Assembly: GCA_000310025.1 (NCBI GenBank)
Contig: FN649748.1
Coordinates: forward strand, 3,720,123-3,750,443
Reading direction: 5' to 3'
Length of the DNA: 30,321 nt
From: Ectocarpus siliculosus
Lineage: Eukaryota; Sar; Phaeophyceae; Ectocarpales; Ectocarpaceae
The notes under the pieces are model-generated. The model ran no database searches. It had not been told where the DNA came from and worked only from the letters and a program-made list of their open reading frames with translations. Position numbers and translations under genes: made by a program. Of this stretch, positions 1 through 9,913 are shown piece by piece (position 1 is the stretch's first letter; each line of letters starts with the position of its first letter).

Positions 1-188
1 TGGCAAACCAAGCGTTTCCCCGTTTGCTACCTCGTGTTTGCGAATTGCGGCTGACGAACCACGTTAGGCTTACAATGTCAAGCCATCAATATATGTCGCT
101 TGCCACCGAGAACATCCCAACCATCACCCTGTCGCTCAAGAGACGGGGGATCAAGGGGCAACGTGCGTCGTCCGAACTACATGTAGAC
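1..188. other. Left flank of the transposon, no gene seen
   Basis: This is unique-looking sequence up to the TA dinucleotide at 189-190, where the transposon is inserted. A short plus-strand open frame crosses it and runs on into the transposon, but it has no recognisable motif and I do not call it a gene. Confidence 0.4.
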
Positions 189-190
189 TA

Positions 191-217
191 CCGTAGGTTG
201 CATAAGATACCACACCC
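191..217 (+). repeat. Left terminal inverted repeat of the transposon
   Basis: It starts CCGTAGGTTGC directly after the TA at 189-190 and continues into an AAGATACCACACCC block. It pairs with 4554-4577 read on the opposite strand, with roughly two mismatches. The same CCGTAGGT start and AAGATACCACAC block recur at the ends of the MITEs at 20159, 26349 and 26759. Confidence 0.85.
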
Positions 218-266
218 GTGTGATAACATTTTCGGGAGGACGAAAGTTATCACACGGGTGTGGTAT
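207..266. repeat. Perfect 21-bp inverted repeat with 18-nt spacer in the left transposon end
   Basis: Bases 207-227 (ATACCACACCCGTGTGATAA, then C) are the exact reverse complement of 246-266. The 18-nt spacer holds a smaller TTTCG/CGAAA pair. The palindrome contains the GTGTGATA motif repeated through the neighbouring subterminal array, so it is a plausible transposase-binding or hairpin structure. Its function is inferred. Confidence 0.75.
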
Positions 267-273
267 TCTGTAG

Positions 274-610
274 GGGGTGTGATATCTTATGTCACCCGTG
301 TGATAAAGTGTACTCACAGAGTCTCACCAACAGGGGGTGTGATACCGTCGCCCGTGTGATGAAGCGCGCTCACAGGACCCGGCTTACAGGGGGTGTGATA
401 ACCAGGGGGTGTGATAACTTCGCCCGTGTGATGATACGCGCTCACAGGACCCGGCCTGACGGGGGTGTGATAATGTCGCCCGTGTGGTTGCAGTGCGCCC
501 ACAAGACCCTACCTACGGGGGTGTGATAATAATGTCGCTCGAGTGATGCGGTGCGCTTACAGGAGGCACCCACGTACAAAGGGCGTCAAGGGGTGTAAAC
601 AGGTGTGATA
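274..610 (+). repeat. Subterminal tandem array, about 55-60 bp period
   Basis: There are about five degenerate copies of a unit that begins GGGGGTGTGATA, continues with a CGCCCGTGTGATG-like block and ends with GCGCTCACAGGACCC. The copies start near 274, 333, 388/401, 460 and 517. One copy has an extra short GGGGGTGTGATA insert near 388-401. Arrays of short motifs just inside the TIR commonly serve as transposase-binding sites; that role is inferred. Confidence 0.75.
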
Positions 611-993
611 GCTAGGATGGCTCACACCACTCCATCACGTACATGCTTTCCCACGTGCATTTTCGCAGTATCCTTTGGAAATTCTTCGCATAGGTACACA
701 ACGAAGACGTAGAACCGATACCTCATAGCGGTTGTGCCGGTGTTGTGTGCGACAAAACGACAGCACACAGGTACCTGGACGACGCAACCACTTGCAAGAC
801 TTGCATCCAACACTCAAGCTGGAACCATATAGGACGCAAGCAAGTGCCAGCTACATATCAACCAAAGCTAGCAACCAAGAGGACAAGCGACTACCGAAAC
901 ATATGAAACCCAGGACAAATTGGCTCGAATAGCAGCTTTGGTTGACTTGACCATGGCATGCAACTACGGTAGGTAGATACCAGACAAGACACC
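611..993. other. Transposon interior between subterminal array and transposase stop
   Basis: This stretch lies downstream of the transposase stop codon and would form its 3' UTR and terminator region. Small open frames on both strands cross it, but none has a recognisable motif. Confidence 0.4.
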
Positions 994-3900
994 TCAGTCT
1001 ATGCAAACAACGTCCACCCCCGGCAAGTCTGCCATGACCTCAACCTCCGAGTCATCGTTGCCTTCGCCATCTCCCGAGCTGTCATCGTCGTCGATTTCCA
1101 ACACCTCCAACAAGTCGGCCATCGTCTCCCCCTCCTCCGATGGGCCAGCCTCCTCCACGCCGGCAGCGGCCGCGTCGCCGTCTGCACGAAGTGGTTTCCC
1201 TTGGGCGTCGGAGTTGAGCTCCTTGTTGGCCCACGCCTCGTCCTCAGATCCATCGAAGGCAAGGGTCATGCCAGCCTTCCTCCAGCTCGAACGGATGCTC
1301 TCAGGGTCCACTTCATCCCACGCTTTCTTCACCCACTGCGCGAGCAATCCCCTCGATGGGGGATCCGGGTAGCCGCGGTCGTTGCGCACGGCGTCGGTGG
1401 AGGCCATGTGGTCATCGTAGAGCCTGGAAATGTTGGACTTGAACAGCTTGTTGATAAGTCCATCGCAAGGCTGGATCTTGGGCGTTAGGCCTCCGGGGAC
1501 AAAAAACAGCGTCGTGTTGGACTTATCCATCGCTTCCTTGCACAGGGCTGTCTTGTGCACGGTGTAATCGTCCCACGATAGCAGCGTGTCCGGCTGACGG
1601 TAGTTGCCCAGGACCCCCTCGCGACCCGGGCGCCGGTTCCACACTTGGGGGAGCCAAACATCCCTGAAGACGCGCTGCGTGTGCCACGCCTTGTCGTCCA
1701 CGGCGTACACAACGCTCTGAGGGTATACTATCCCCTTCTGGTCCTTGCCCACCTTGAACTCTCGTTCGATGCTGTTGGCAGCGGGGGTTTTGCCCGGCGC
1801 CGTAGGCTTACCCTTGAAGATGAGCAGCGGCGGGAGTTTGCCGCCCTTCATGTTTGCTGCAAGCACGGCAGTGATCCGCAACTTTTCCTTTCCACCGGTT
1901 TTGATGGCCACCTCTTTCTGACCGGTGTGCTGCGAACGACAAAAATAAAAAGCAAAAAGCAATAGAGAAAGCAGAGGCGACGAAAAAAGTCGATTTTGTA
2001 GATGAGAATGACAGCTCTTCACGCACAAAGTAACGTATGGGTTTTGCAGTACAGCGATTATGGATGCGAATGGTAAGAAACTTCTAACCCGGCATAAGCA
2101 CAATACCAACGTCGTCTAGCCTTACTGGCTGGACACTGAGTAGGTACGGCAAGAAATATTGCATCACAATGCCCACTGTTTGCACGGAATGCCAAGAAAC
2201 GACCAGACAGGCGCATGACTCGAAGCAACACTATTGAACTCACCGCCACGGTCGACGTGCCAGCGGGCTCCATCCACACAGCAGTTTCATCCATGCTGTA
2301 GCTCTGCTCCTCCTTGAACAACAGAGGTGGCTTCGAAGGCGCACTGCTCGTTGCCCCCCCCATGCTCCGTCCTCCCCCACCGTCGATTCCTCCGTGACGA
2401 AGCGCCCTCCATTCCTTGACGGCTTTCATGGCAATCGCAGGCCACCCGGAAGGGATTTTCTGGCCTTGCCTAGTAACCGCCCGGAATGACAACCGGTTCT
2501 TCCTAAGGAACCTCCTGCACCAGTGAGTCTGCTTGTTGCGGTACTTTCCACTGCCCTCCAGGTCGTTCGCTGCAGGCCTCGGGCCGAACCAAAGCGAGTT
2601 GAGCGATACCGCCTTGTTCTTGATCATCCTTGTAGAGACGCGGGCAGAGATGGCTTCCGAACGAACATAGTTGATCCAGTCGAGAAGTTCGAGCTCGGCC
2701 TCAGCGTTTGACCTAACCCTCCCCGTGTTGAACGACTTCACGCTCCGGGCTTTTTTCTTGCGTTTGGCCCCGAGCTGGTCTGCCTGTTCCAGCTGCTTCT
2801 CGTACTTTGTTCTGTCTTTTGTCCACGCAGAGAGTGTGATCTTCTCGGGAATCCCAAGCACTCGTTGCGAATACAACACACCGATGGTTCCATTAGGCCC
2901 CTGCGCCCCCGGGCTTTGCATGGTCGCGTACTTAATGGCGTTTACTTTGAATTCCAAATCGTACCGCTTGCGTTTCTGGCCACCACCAAACTTAATGGGG
3001 AAGTTTGGTGGCTCCAATTCCAGCGGCTCTCTTTTCCTCTTGCCCTTGCCCTTGCCCTCGGCCGGCGTGCCGTCGAGACGCCCACCGAAACCATCTGTCC
3101 ACTCCTCTGACTCTCCAGGAAACATGGCGTCGCCGACGGGCGCCGCTGCGGCTGCTGTCGTCGGTGCTTCAGGCAGGTGCACGTTCCTGAAAAGCGCATG
3201 AGTTCTAATGTGAAGAAAAACAACAACAAACAACAACAAATGAGTTCGAGGAAGCAACAAAACATGTAGCATACGTGTCGTTAAGTGCTGTATCTGTAAC
3301 AATGCGCTCGCTCCAACGACCATCAGGCAAACGTACCAAAAATACGATGGCTAGCAGATAGCTCTGACAACGGCCACCAGGTTGAGAGTCATGGCGTCCA
3401 CGCATGCAAGGTACAGAGGGTGAGCAGCTGACGGCGCCTATTTCGTATCTCACACAAACAGGCACGAACTGCTGTCGAGGTTATGTTTACGTATGTGCAC
3501 GTGTTGGGTACGGGTTTCGCGGTCTTCCTACCGAAACATCACAAACACAAAAAACGGTATGCGGAAACGTGTCGTGTGTGTGAAAAAAACAATCCAGTAA
3601 ACATTTCGCCCACACCAGATTATATGAACTACATGTAAATGTAGTGTGTACATGCCAATGTGCAGTGAGGCGAGCGCGACGACACGACGTCAAAATCACA
3701 TTATTTTTTCGATCTGGTTATCGATCAGGCAATCAGGCGTGGCGTGTTCTTTGGTTTGCTTGAGCCATGAGAATCCTCACAAACACCCATGTGCTGCAAA
3801 CTGCAAGACGCTCTGCGCACACCTTATTTTGATGTAGACGTCGCCAGACTTCGCACGCCTGCCGCAAAACTCCGGCATATCCTTCCCTGGCTCTGCCCGC

Positions 3901-4334
3901 AAGGGCTTGTTGGTGCACGATGGTTCTCCGCAGCGCGGTGCTGCTGCAGGGTTCTCAGCAGTAGCCGCGCTCAGGGTGTTGGTGGTTGGCGGGAGAGCTG
4001 CCTTTTCGGGTGTGGGTGTGGGTGCTGCGGGATTCTCAGCAGTAGGTTCTGCTTCGCAGGTTTCAGCGGCACCCGCGGTGGCAGGCGCAGCCGGTGCTGT
4101 GGGAGTCTCAGTAGCAGTAGATTCTATTGAGCGGGCCTCAGCAGTACGTGCGGTGTCATGTGCGGCTGCTGAGGGAGTCGTCCGAGCAGCCCCACGTTCC
4201 CCCGGGGCGGGTGGAAAGAAGGACGCTATGGAGCGTGGGGCCGCCGCTGGAGTCTTACCCACTGCAGCCTGAGCCGCGGCGCTTTCAGCAGGGTTCCTAA
4301 CTGCACCACCCTCCACGACATTGTCCGCCTCCAT
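994..4334 (-). CDS. pogo/CENP-B-like transposase, three exons, about 796 aa
   Basis: The protein cuts and pastes its own element. The exon model is 4334-3823, 3186-2244 and 1929-994. The introns have GT..AG ends and phases match across both junctions (AG|G gives Arg171; the second is phase 0). Exon 1 encodes an Ala/Pro/Thr-rich region followed by a short Cys-containing stretch near residues 135-160. Exon 2 carries a basic stretch and a helix-turn-helix-like region (about 242-302, starting [17 protein letters not shown]). A CENP-B-type DNA-binding region follows (about 320-430, with [16 protein letters not shown] near its end). The DDE fold has Asp470 in YSMDETAVW, Asp605 in [10 protein letters not shown] and Asp641 in [14 protein letters not shown], a DD35D-like spacing typical of pogo/jerky transposases. 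The C-terminus is strongly acidic. No frameshift or internal stop is seen. Family assignment is firm; exact splice sites are predicted. Confidence 0.85.
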
Positions 4335-4579
4335 GGCTCTTGCGAGCAGGTGGTGTGGTCGTGATCTCTGTCCTCACGTTGTCACACCGTGTGATAAGCA
4401 GGGGCTCCGTCGATTTAATGCGGCCCAACTTCAGGGGGTGTGGTATCTTATGTCACCGTGTGATAAAATGACGTTTTGGGGGGGGCTGAAAAAAATAGCA
4501 CACGGGTGTGGTATTGTGTACGTTTTCTGAGGGGGTGTGGTATCTAATGAAAGTGTGATATCTTAGGCAACCTACGGTA

Positions 4580-4854
4580 AACTGATGTATGCATAGCCTT
4601 CTTACTCGGAGTAAGGGTCTTCGCCAGGCTAAAGGGAGAGGAGGCCTGGAAAATAATGCACGGCAAGGGTCTCGTCGGGTTAGCCCGGGTCTGTGGGCAC
4701 CTAGCTCTCTTTGGCGTTCAGTCGTTTTTTCGCGCTCCCTGTTTTTCTTTATAATCCGTCAAACAGACATCAAATATGCACGAGAAACGTGCTTTGGGTG
4801 TGTTATTATTTAGTCTTGGGTATTTTTTATTTAGGTATTTATTTTGGGACGTCA
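4580..4854. other. Spacer between transposon and MITE, no gene seen
   Basis: It is AT-richer than its neighbours toward the right side and has no recognisable coding or RNA signal. It may be intron or upstream region of the VASt-type gene that follows. Confidence 0.35.
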
Positions 4855-4856
4855 TA

Positions 4857-5084
4857 CTGGAAGAGGCGGAGATAATGGCACCCCCCTTAGACCGATTTTC
4901 AATGTACAACTGCTTTCGCAACCAAGCTTCTTCCAAAACCAGTCACGTTGGTTTTGGAAGCATCTCGTCGGCGACTTTCCGTTGACTTATCGGGCTCTTT
5001 CCGCACTCACTAGGTTGTGCAACAATCGAGGTTTGAGAGATGAGAGTCGGTCTGGGGGGGGTGCCATCTCTCCGCCTCTTCCGG
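4857..5084. mobile_element. MITE, 228 bp, TA-flanked
   Basis: The left end CTGGAAGAGGCGGAGATAAT matches the reverse complement of the right end, which reads CCGGAAGAGGCGGAGAGATG. The TIR runs about 40 bp through a C-run and a GACCGATTTT-like block. TA flanks both sides (4855-4856 and 5085-5086). The interior has a CATCTCGTCGGCGACTTTCCG-like core found, in one or the other orientation, in the MITEs at 20159, 26349 and 26759. It therefore belongs to the same broad family although its outermost bases differ. It has no coding capacity. Confidence 0.82.
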
Positions 5085-5344
5085 TATCAGAAGTCGCTCG
5101 AACACAGAACACCGCCTGCTGCTGTACCCCTGCGGCGTCATGACATGGAATAATTGCCGCTTTGGGTCCAATGGAAATAACGTGTGATGCTGCCCGCGTC
5201 CAGCAGGACGAAGGTTCGTATGTTGCCAGTGTAGCGTCTGCCGCTGGACCTAAGCACACAATCGTACATTACTTTTTCGCCCTCCCGCCGCTCTCCTGTG
5301 GCCTTTTTCGCGATCGCCTGCCCCAAATAACAAAAAACGACCAG

Positions 5345-6390
5345 GCCATCGACTGTCGGGACAATCGGCCTCGACACGACGCTGCCTATGGACGCGGCCA
5401 CTTTCTGGCGATTCGCACACTCGAAAGACTTCTATCGCAGCACCAGACAGCAGAGCGCGGTCGTTCGACAACAGGTGGGTGGGTCAGCTATCTGTTACCA
5501 GATGGATTGAAGCAGAGCGCTCCTGCGGATGCTGAGTCGATTGACTATCTTGACGGGATTTGGTCGTATGGAGATGGGGGTTTACGTAGCAGTTTTCGGC
5601 CGTTTTCTCGTCCTCATTGACCTGCTAACGTTGTTTCGCAATTCCCGCTGGCCTCTACTTGCTTGGCCCTCCCCCCACCTTGTCTTGAGTCTGTTGTGTG
5701 TGTGTGTCTGTTGTGTGTGTGTGTGTACAGGTGGTGGACCTTACGAGCTGGGAACAGGCCGACGGCATCGACGCCGCTAGCGCGGAGAGTCGATCAGAAT
5801 CGGTGCCTGCACCGCCACCACTAGAAGCAGCAGCAGCACCAACCTCACGTGTCGGGCGTATTCTGCCTCTGCGACGACGACGACGACTACAGCAGCTGCA
5901 GCAGGAACAGCAACAGCAACCAGGGGAGCAAGATCGGCAGCAACAGCAACAACAAGACGGGGTTCCTCAGCCGCGACCCCAGCTCTTGCTGCAGCGCAGG
6001 GCCACCCTGAACTACGCCATCACGTCGCCGTTCGGCTCTTCCGATGCAAAGGTCGTGCAGGAGCACACGCTGCTCGACGATCGCCACCAAAAGGGCGGCG
6101 GCGGCGGCGGGATCTGCTACACGGAGAGCGACTGCATCACGGGTTTTCCCATGGTTCCGGGTGACCTTTCCGTAAAGACGACGTTCCTGGTTACCCCGGT
6201 GGAAGACGGGGGGCACGAGGAGCGCGTTCGCGTGAGGGTAGGGGTCGTCGTGGAGGAGATCGAGCTCCCGAAACGGCTACGGTTTTTGAGCAAGAGGGTG
6301 AGCAAGATCGTCGGAAACGGCGGGAGAAAACAGGCGGAGAAGTGGCTAGGGGAGATGGTCAAGGAGGGGTCGCCGGCGGCAGACGCATGA
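5345..6390 (+). CDS. C-terminal exons of a probable VASt (StART-like) domain protein, 5' exons not resolved
   Basis: Two exons are supported: 5345-5474 and 5731-6390, with a GT..AG intron that keeps phase 0 and a TGT-rich tract before the acceptor. The joined frame reads TTLPMDAATFWRFAHSKDFY, then VVDLTSWEQADG. This resembles the start of VASt domains, where an F-rich helix precedes a conserved Trp. After a Gln/Arg low-complexity insertion it continues with RATLNYAITSPFG, a TGFPMVPGDLSVKTTFLV strand region (the position of the usual PYGDxF motif) and a basic helix before the stop. VASt domains in GRAM-containing proteins such as yeast Lam/Ysp and animal GRAMD1 bind and move sterols between membranes. 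Here only this domain is visible; any GRAM or transmembrane part would lie in unresolved exons. The match rests on pattern alone and could be another START-like family. The start at 5345 is a predicted acceptor, not a start codon. Confidence 0.5.
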
Positions 6391-7270
6391 CGAAGACCAG
6401 TTTTTTTGGTTCCATGTACAACGAACGCATTTAGGTGTTGTCGTGCATTGGAGATGAACTGTCTTTTTTCATGTCCCCTGACACGGCCCGTGCGCAACGA
6501 GAGAAGGGGCACACTCGAGAACAAAGAGAGAGAGGCTTTGTGTGCAGGAGATATGGTATGATGGTGTTTTCCCGGGTGCAGATACCTCTCAAGGTTCAGG
6601 AGATGGGGGCTCCGTGGTGGTGATTTTTGTGGTGAGGGTACCGGTGTGTACTATAATGCGTGTTGCTTTTTGTTACCACTGTTCTTGAGGTGATCGGCAA
6701 TACGTCGGGTACGAAAGGTGCAAGATTGCTTGCGGGATGTTTGATGTACAATCGCACGGTGGGAGTGCGTGCGTGCGTGCGTGCGTGCGTTTGTGTGTTT
6801 TCTGGTTGTCACAGATCGAGGTTTTACCGGTGGTTTCCAGAGAAACGGAAACGATCAAGATTCGATAAGGCAAGACTGTAAGTGGAAAGTTGCACGAAAG
6901 GAAGGCAGTCAAGTGCGTTTGTTTACGGCGTCGCGGTGGCATCGCTGGACGACAAGGTGGCAAGTTTGCTAACCCCGCAGTGGTAGCAGCAGGCAGACGT
7001 TAGTCGGCAGTAGGGGCCACTCCCCCTTGGAGTGAAGAAGACCCCGCCTCCATGAAAAGCTGGGGGGAGAGGTGTGCCACACAGACAGACGGCGGTGCGT
7101 GCGGCACTTGAAGTCTTAGTCTTTGAAACCAAAATAGTGTTACTGTGCGTGTGTCAAACTGCTGCTTGGTTGTTATGCTTCGTGTGGTTTGCTTCAGGAT
7201 GATCGAAGCTGACTGGCATGTGCGTGATGCGTGCCGTGATCCTTCGCTTTCCTTCGTCTCTTACGCGTTT
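6391..7270. other. 3' UTR and spacer after the VASt-type gene
   Basis: No gene is recognised. A short GTGC microsatellite lies near 6765-6790. The sequence is T/G-rich, as expected of a long 3' UTR on the plus strand. Confidence 0.35.
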
Positions 7271-7411
7271 AGCGACGGCCATCATGGAGCGTTCGATTAA
7301 GGTCGAATATTTTGTTTTTCCCAGTGGTTCTCGCTCTCCGATGTCTCGTACAATACTCCTAAAGTGTTTTGGCGACGGGCATCATGGAATCGAACGTCGA
7401 GTTTTTCGTAT
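7271..7411. repeat. Two-copy degenerate direct repeat, about 99-bp period
   Basis: The block GCGACGGCCATCATGGAGCG, followed by TCGA- and TTTT-containing sequence, recurs about 99 bp later as GCGACGGGCATCATGGAATC. It lies in non-coding sequence. Confidence 0.5.
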
Positions 7412-8160
7412 AGCCTAGCTATGTGTTGTCGTTGTTCTCGCCTGAACCGACCACCAAGACGTCGCGGTTGAGGTAAAGACTGCTGTATGCACCGCGCGAT
7501 GCTCTCCTCACGCCGCCCGAGATTAGCATGCACTTCGGGTGCTCACTGTTCCTAGTCTTGACGATAGCTCCTGTTAGTCCTTCTCCGTCTCAAGCCACAG
7601 AAGCGGTCCCTTTAAGGTGTTTTGTGTGTGTGTCCTGTGTGTACCGGAACCTGGGTCCATGTAGCAGGGAGGAATTGGATTTTGTCGAGTGAATGAAACT
7701 TTAACCCTGAGAATAAAGGGATTCCTGTTACAAGGTCACAGGATCGGGAGAAGTCGTGACGTCCGATCGGGGAGGGGTCATCTGTGCCTCGGAACACGGG
7801 AAATCTGCAGGCATTGCAACGCGAACCACACATAGACTACTGGAGTGTGGGAAACCCTGAAACTTGAGCAAGCATGCCATCCCGTGAAAAGCTAGCGGCT
7901 GCTGGGCAGATAGACGCGAGAGGTTCGCAAAGCTCATGCGGGCAATTGTCATGTTTCAAACGAAGCCAGTGGTAAGTAACGACACGAGGGGTGATTCGAG
8001 TAGCGGAAGCCCGCCCGTGTTACAGAGTGAAAAGCACTGCACCACGCAGAAAATGCACCCAACTCGTCGACCCGCCAAGTCGTCACGACGAAAGGTCAGC
8101 GCTTCATGTATCTATTTTATTCGTCTTTCGTCAAAACGCGTCATATCATCATCGTCTAGA
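7412..8160. other. Spacer with no recognised gene
   Basis: Only short, low-complexity open frames are present on either strand. None carries a domain motif or convincing splice partners. Confidence 0.35.
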
Positions 8161-8265
8161 CATCTTGACTCGATGTGCAAGAAAAGTTCTCGATCTGGCA
8201 ACGCATCGTCATCGACCATTGTCTCCACATCTCAACTCCATGTGCAAGAAAAACTCTCCATCTCC
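8161..8265. repeat. Two-copy direct repeat, about 67-bp period
   Basis: CATCTTGACTCGATGTGCAA, followed by GAAAAGTTCTC, recurs as CATCTCAACTCCATGTGCAA, followed by GAAAAACTCTC. The copies start near 8161 and 8228. Confidence 0.55.
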
Positions 8266-8777
8266 GCTCAGATTCTCACAAGAGGGCAGGACAAATACAA
8301 CACCAGACGATGATATCGGAGGGGGGGGAAAGGAACAAGCTGCGTCAAACAAGAGGTCAACGGTGATCAAACTGGAGCTTATCATCTACATTACCGCGGG
8401 ACGAGAGAACGAGAGACGTACGTGCACAAAATTGTGGGTGTTTTCACGGACTACAACCAACCCTGATGCTGCAGTTCGGCCGAATCGGCGTTATACAGAG
8501 CGCTACATACAGTAGCGGAGGCGTTTTCAAGGCAGGGGTAATCAGAACAGACAAGGACGACAGTTTCCACAGGAAACGCGATACCGCCGTTCGTAAAACT
8601 CACGTGTGCTTCCTGCCCACCCCCGCCCCCGCGCAACCAACACGCTAAATACGCTGGTAAGAAACCCGATTAGTCTGCATCTCCAAGACCTCCGTGACCT
8701 CCGTTTTAGGCCCCGGGCAAGGCGTAGACGAACCTTCGCCACACATGGATGTATCTATGTGGGTGCATGCCACACCC
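8266..8777. other. Spacer with no recognised gene
   Basis: There is no coding motif on either strand. Sequence runs of C-rich and CA-rich bases only. Confidence 0.3.
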
Positions 8778-8857
8778 CTCAACCCACATCACGGATGAGA
8801 CCGGTGCGTGCGATACACTCAACCCACATCACGAATGAGACCGGTGCGTGCAATACA
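8778..8857. repeat. Two-copy 40-bp tandem repeat
   Basis: Units 8778-8817 and 8818-8857 begin CTCAACCCACATCACG and end with GGTGCGTGC plus ATACAC. They differ at about two positions. They lie in non-coding sequence downstream of both neighbouring genes. Confidence 0.75.
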
Positions 8858-9684
8858 CCGTCACCGCAACGTTCCTCTATCTATCCATCCCGCAAAAGAA
8901 CCCGGTACAGCGGGACATATCGTCTTGCGTTTGTGGTGAGTGACAAGCACACATGACACCCATCGGCAGACGTTCGCGTCTACCTCAAACCAACACGCAA
9001 AGCACTCCAGTACGTCGAAGGACAACGAACGACGTACAATTTGACCCTTTGCACCCCACCCATGAGGCCAGACACAGCCGTACCAACGTTAACGTACGTA
9101 TGTCAATCCCCTGGGCCGTTCTTGTTTCTTCTGGTGCACGCATGTCAACACGCCATGGCCCGGTCTACACCCTACATCACAACGAAACTGCTATCATACC
9201 GATTATCTGCCACCCAGCTTGATGCTTGATGCGATTCCCACCTTCGCATCAGCACATGATACAATGGGTAACCCTCCCCCCCCAATCTTCTCATGCCACT
9301 GAACAATCGCACCGCCTTTATTGAAGAACCCCACCCTTTCATTGAACAAAGCCATTTCCACAAGGCATCGGTTTTTCCTGCTTCGTTCGTGCCCACTCCC
9401 CCTGTTGCACAAAAAATAAAAATAAAGCCGCAGATGGCTTCTGCTAAATAGAGCCAGTGCGAGAACAACATCATCAACCAACGGAAAAAGAGGGACAGAC
9501 AGACAACACACACAAAGGTGAGCTCCTCGACAAAGAATCCTCCAAGGTTCTAAGGCTTCCCGTTCACAATCCAAGTCCTTGCTGCATGCTCCGTGCCGCC
9601 GCCGCGGGGGTTCCTAAGAGAGGAGGCCGGGTCGTACATGCACATCCACCCCGCTACCTATGGCCGCAATCTCACTCCCCATCC
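8858..9684. other. Spacer with no recognised gene
   Basis: The sequence is CA-rich and CT-rich and has no supported coding region. It probably includes the 3' UTR or terminator region of the minus-strand Popeye-like gene. Confidence 0.3.
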
Positions 9685-9806
9685 CCCCTCACGATTGGTG
9701 ATGTGATGTGCTAGCCTGGTCCGGTGAAAACCCGGCGTGCTTCGTCCCGGGTTTGTAGGGATGCGAGGTCGGCGGTCTACGGCATGCACGGCGATGAGTA
9801 CACTCC
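9685..9806 (+). repeat. Dispersed repeat, copy 1 (inverted relative to copy at about 19785-19920)
   Basis: The core GCCTGGTCCGGTGAAAACCC, then GTAGGGATGCGA and GGCATGCACGGC..ATGAGTACAC, matches the reverse complement of about 19785-19920 along about 100-120 bp with moderate divergence. Its identity is unknown. It lies just beyond the stop codon of the Popeye-like gene; the partner is in that gene's first intron. Confidence 0.65.
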
Positions 9807-9860
9807 CCCCTTCCCCCCTTGAGAGCTGTTGCCCACTTCCACCTTGTAGATCCCTCTCTC

Positions 9861-9862
<2 letters not shown>

Positions 9863-9898
<36 letters not shown>
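9863..9898. repeat. (CT)n microsatellite
   Basis: This is a CT dinucleotide run on the plus strand, (GA)n in the transcript of the minus-strand Popeye-like gene. It sits just downstream of that gene's stop codon. Confidence 0.85.
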
Positions 9899-9901
<3 letters not shown>

Positions 9902-9913
9902 TCTTGGGCTTGG

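Larger units (their letters stand above)
191..4577 (-). mobile_element. Complete pogo/Tc1-mariner-type DNA transposon, autonomous by appearance
   Basis: The element is 4,387 bp and is bounded by TA on both sides (189-190 and 4578-4579), the target duplication typical of Tc1/mariner and pogo elements. The left end begins CCGTAGGTTGCATAAGATA; the right end, read inward on the minus strand, begins CCGTAGGTTGCCTAAGATA. This gives a TIR of about 24 bp with very few mismatches. Inside the left end lie a perfect 21-bp inverted repeat (207-227 with 246-266) and a subterminal tandem array (274-610). The right end carries similar GTGTGATA/GGTGTGGTAT motifs between about 4381 and 4565. The only gene is a three-exon transposase on the minus strand, open from start to stop, with its start codon about 240 bp from the right end. 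Open frames, closely matching TIRs and an intact target duplication together suggest recent activity. Confidence 0.88.

Noticed and set aside
240-620. CRISPR-like array of repeats near the left end
   Set aside because: Units are degenerate and contiguous with no unique spacers, and they sit inside a eukaryotic transposon end, so they are subterminal repeats.
3907-4272. Plus-strand Ala/Val/Gly-rich frame
   Set aside because: It is the antisense of the Ala/Pro/Thr-rich first exon of the transposase.
5138-5401. Minus-strand 87-aa frame opposite the VASt exon
   Set aside because: The plus-strand frame has the splice site, phase match and domain pattern; the minus frame has none.
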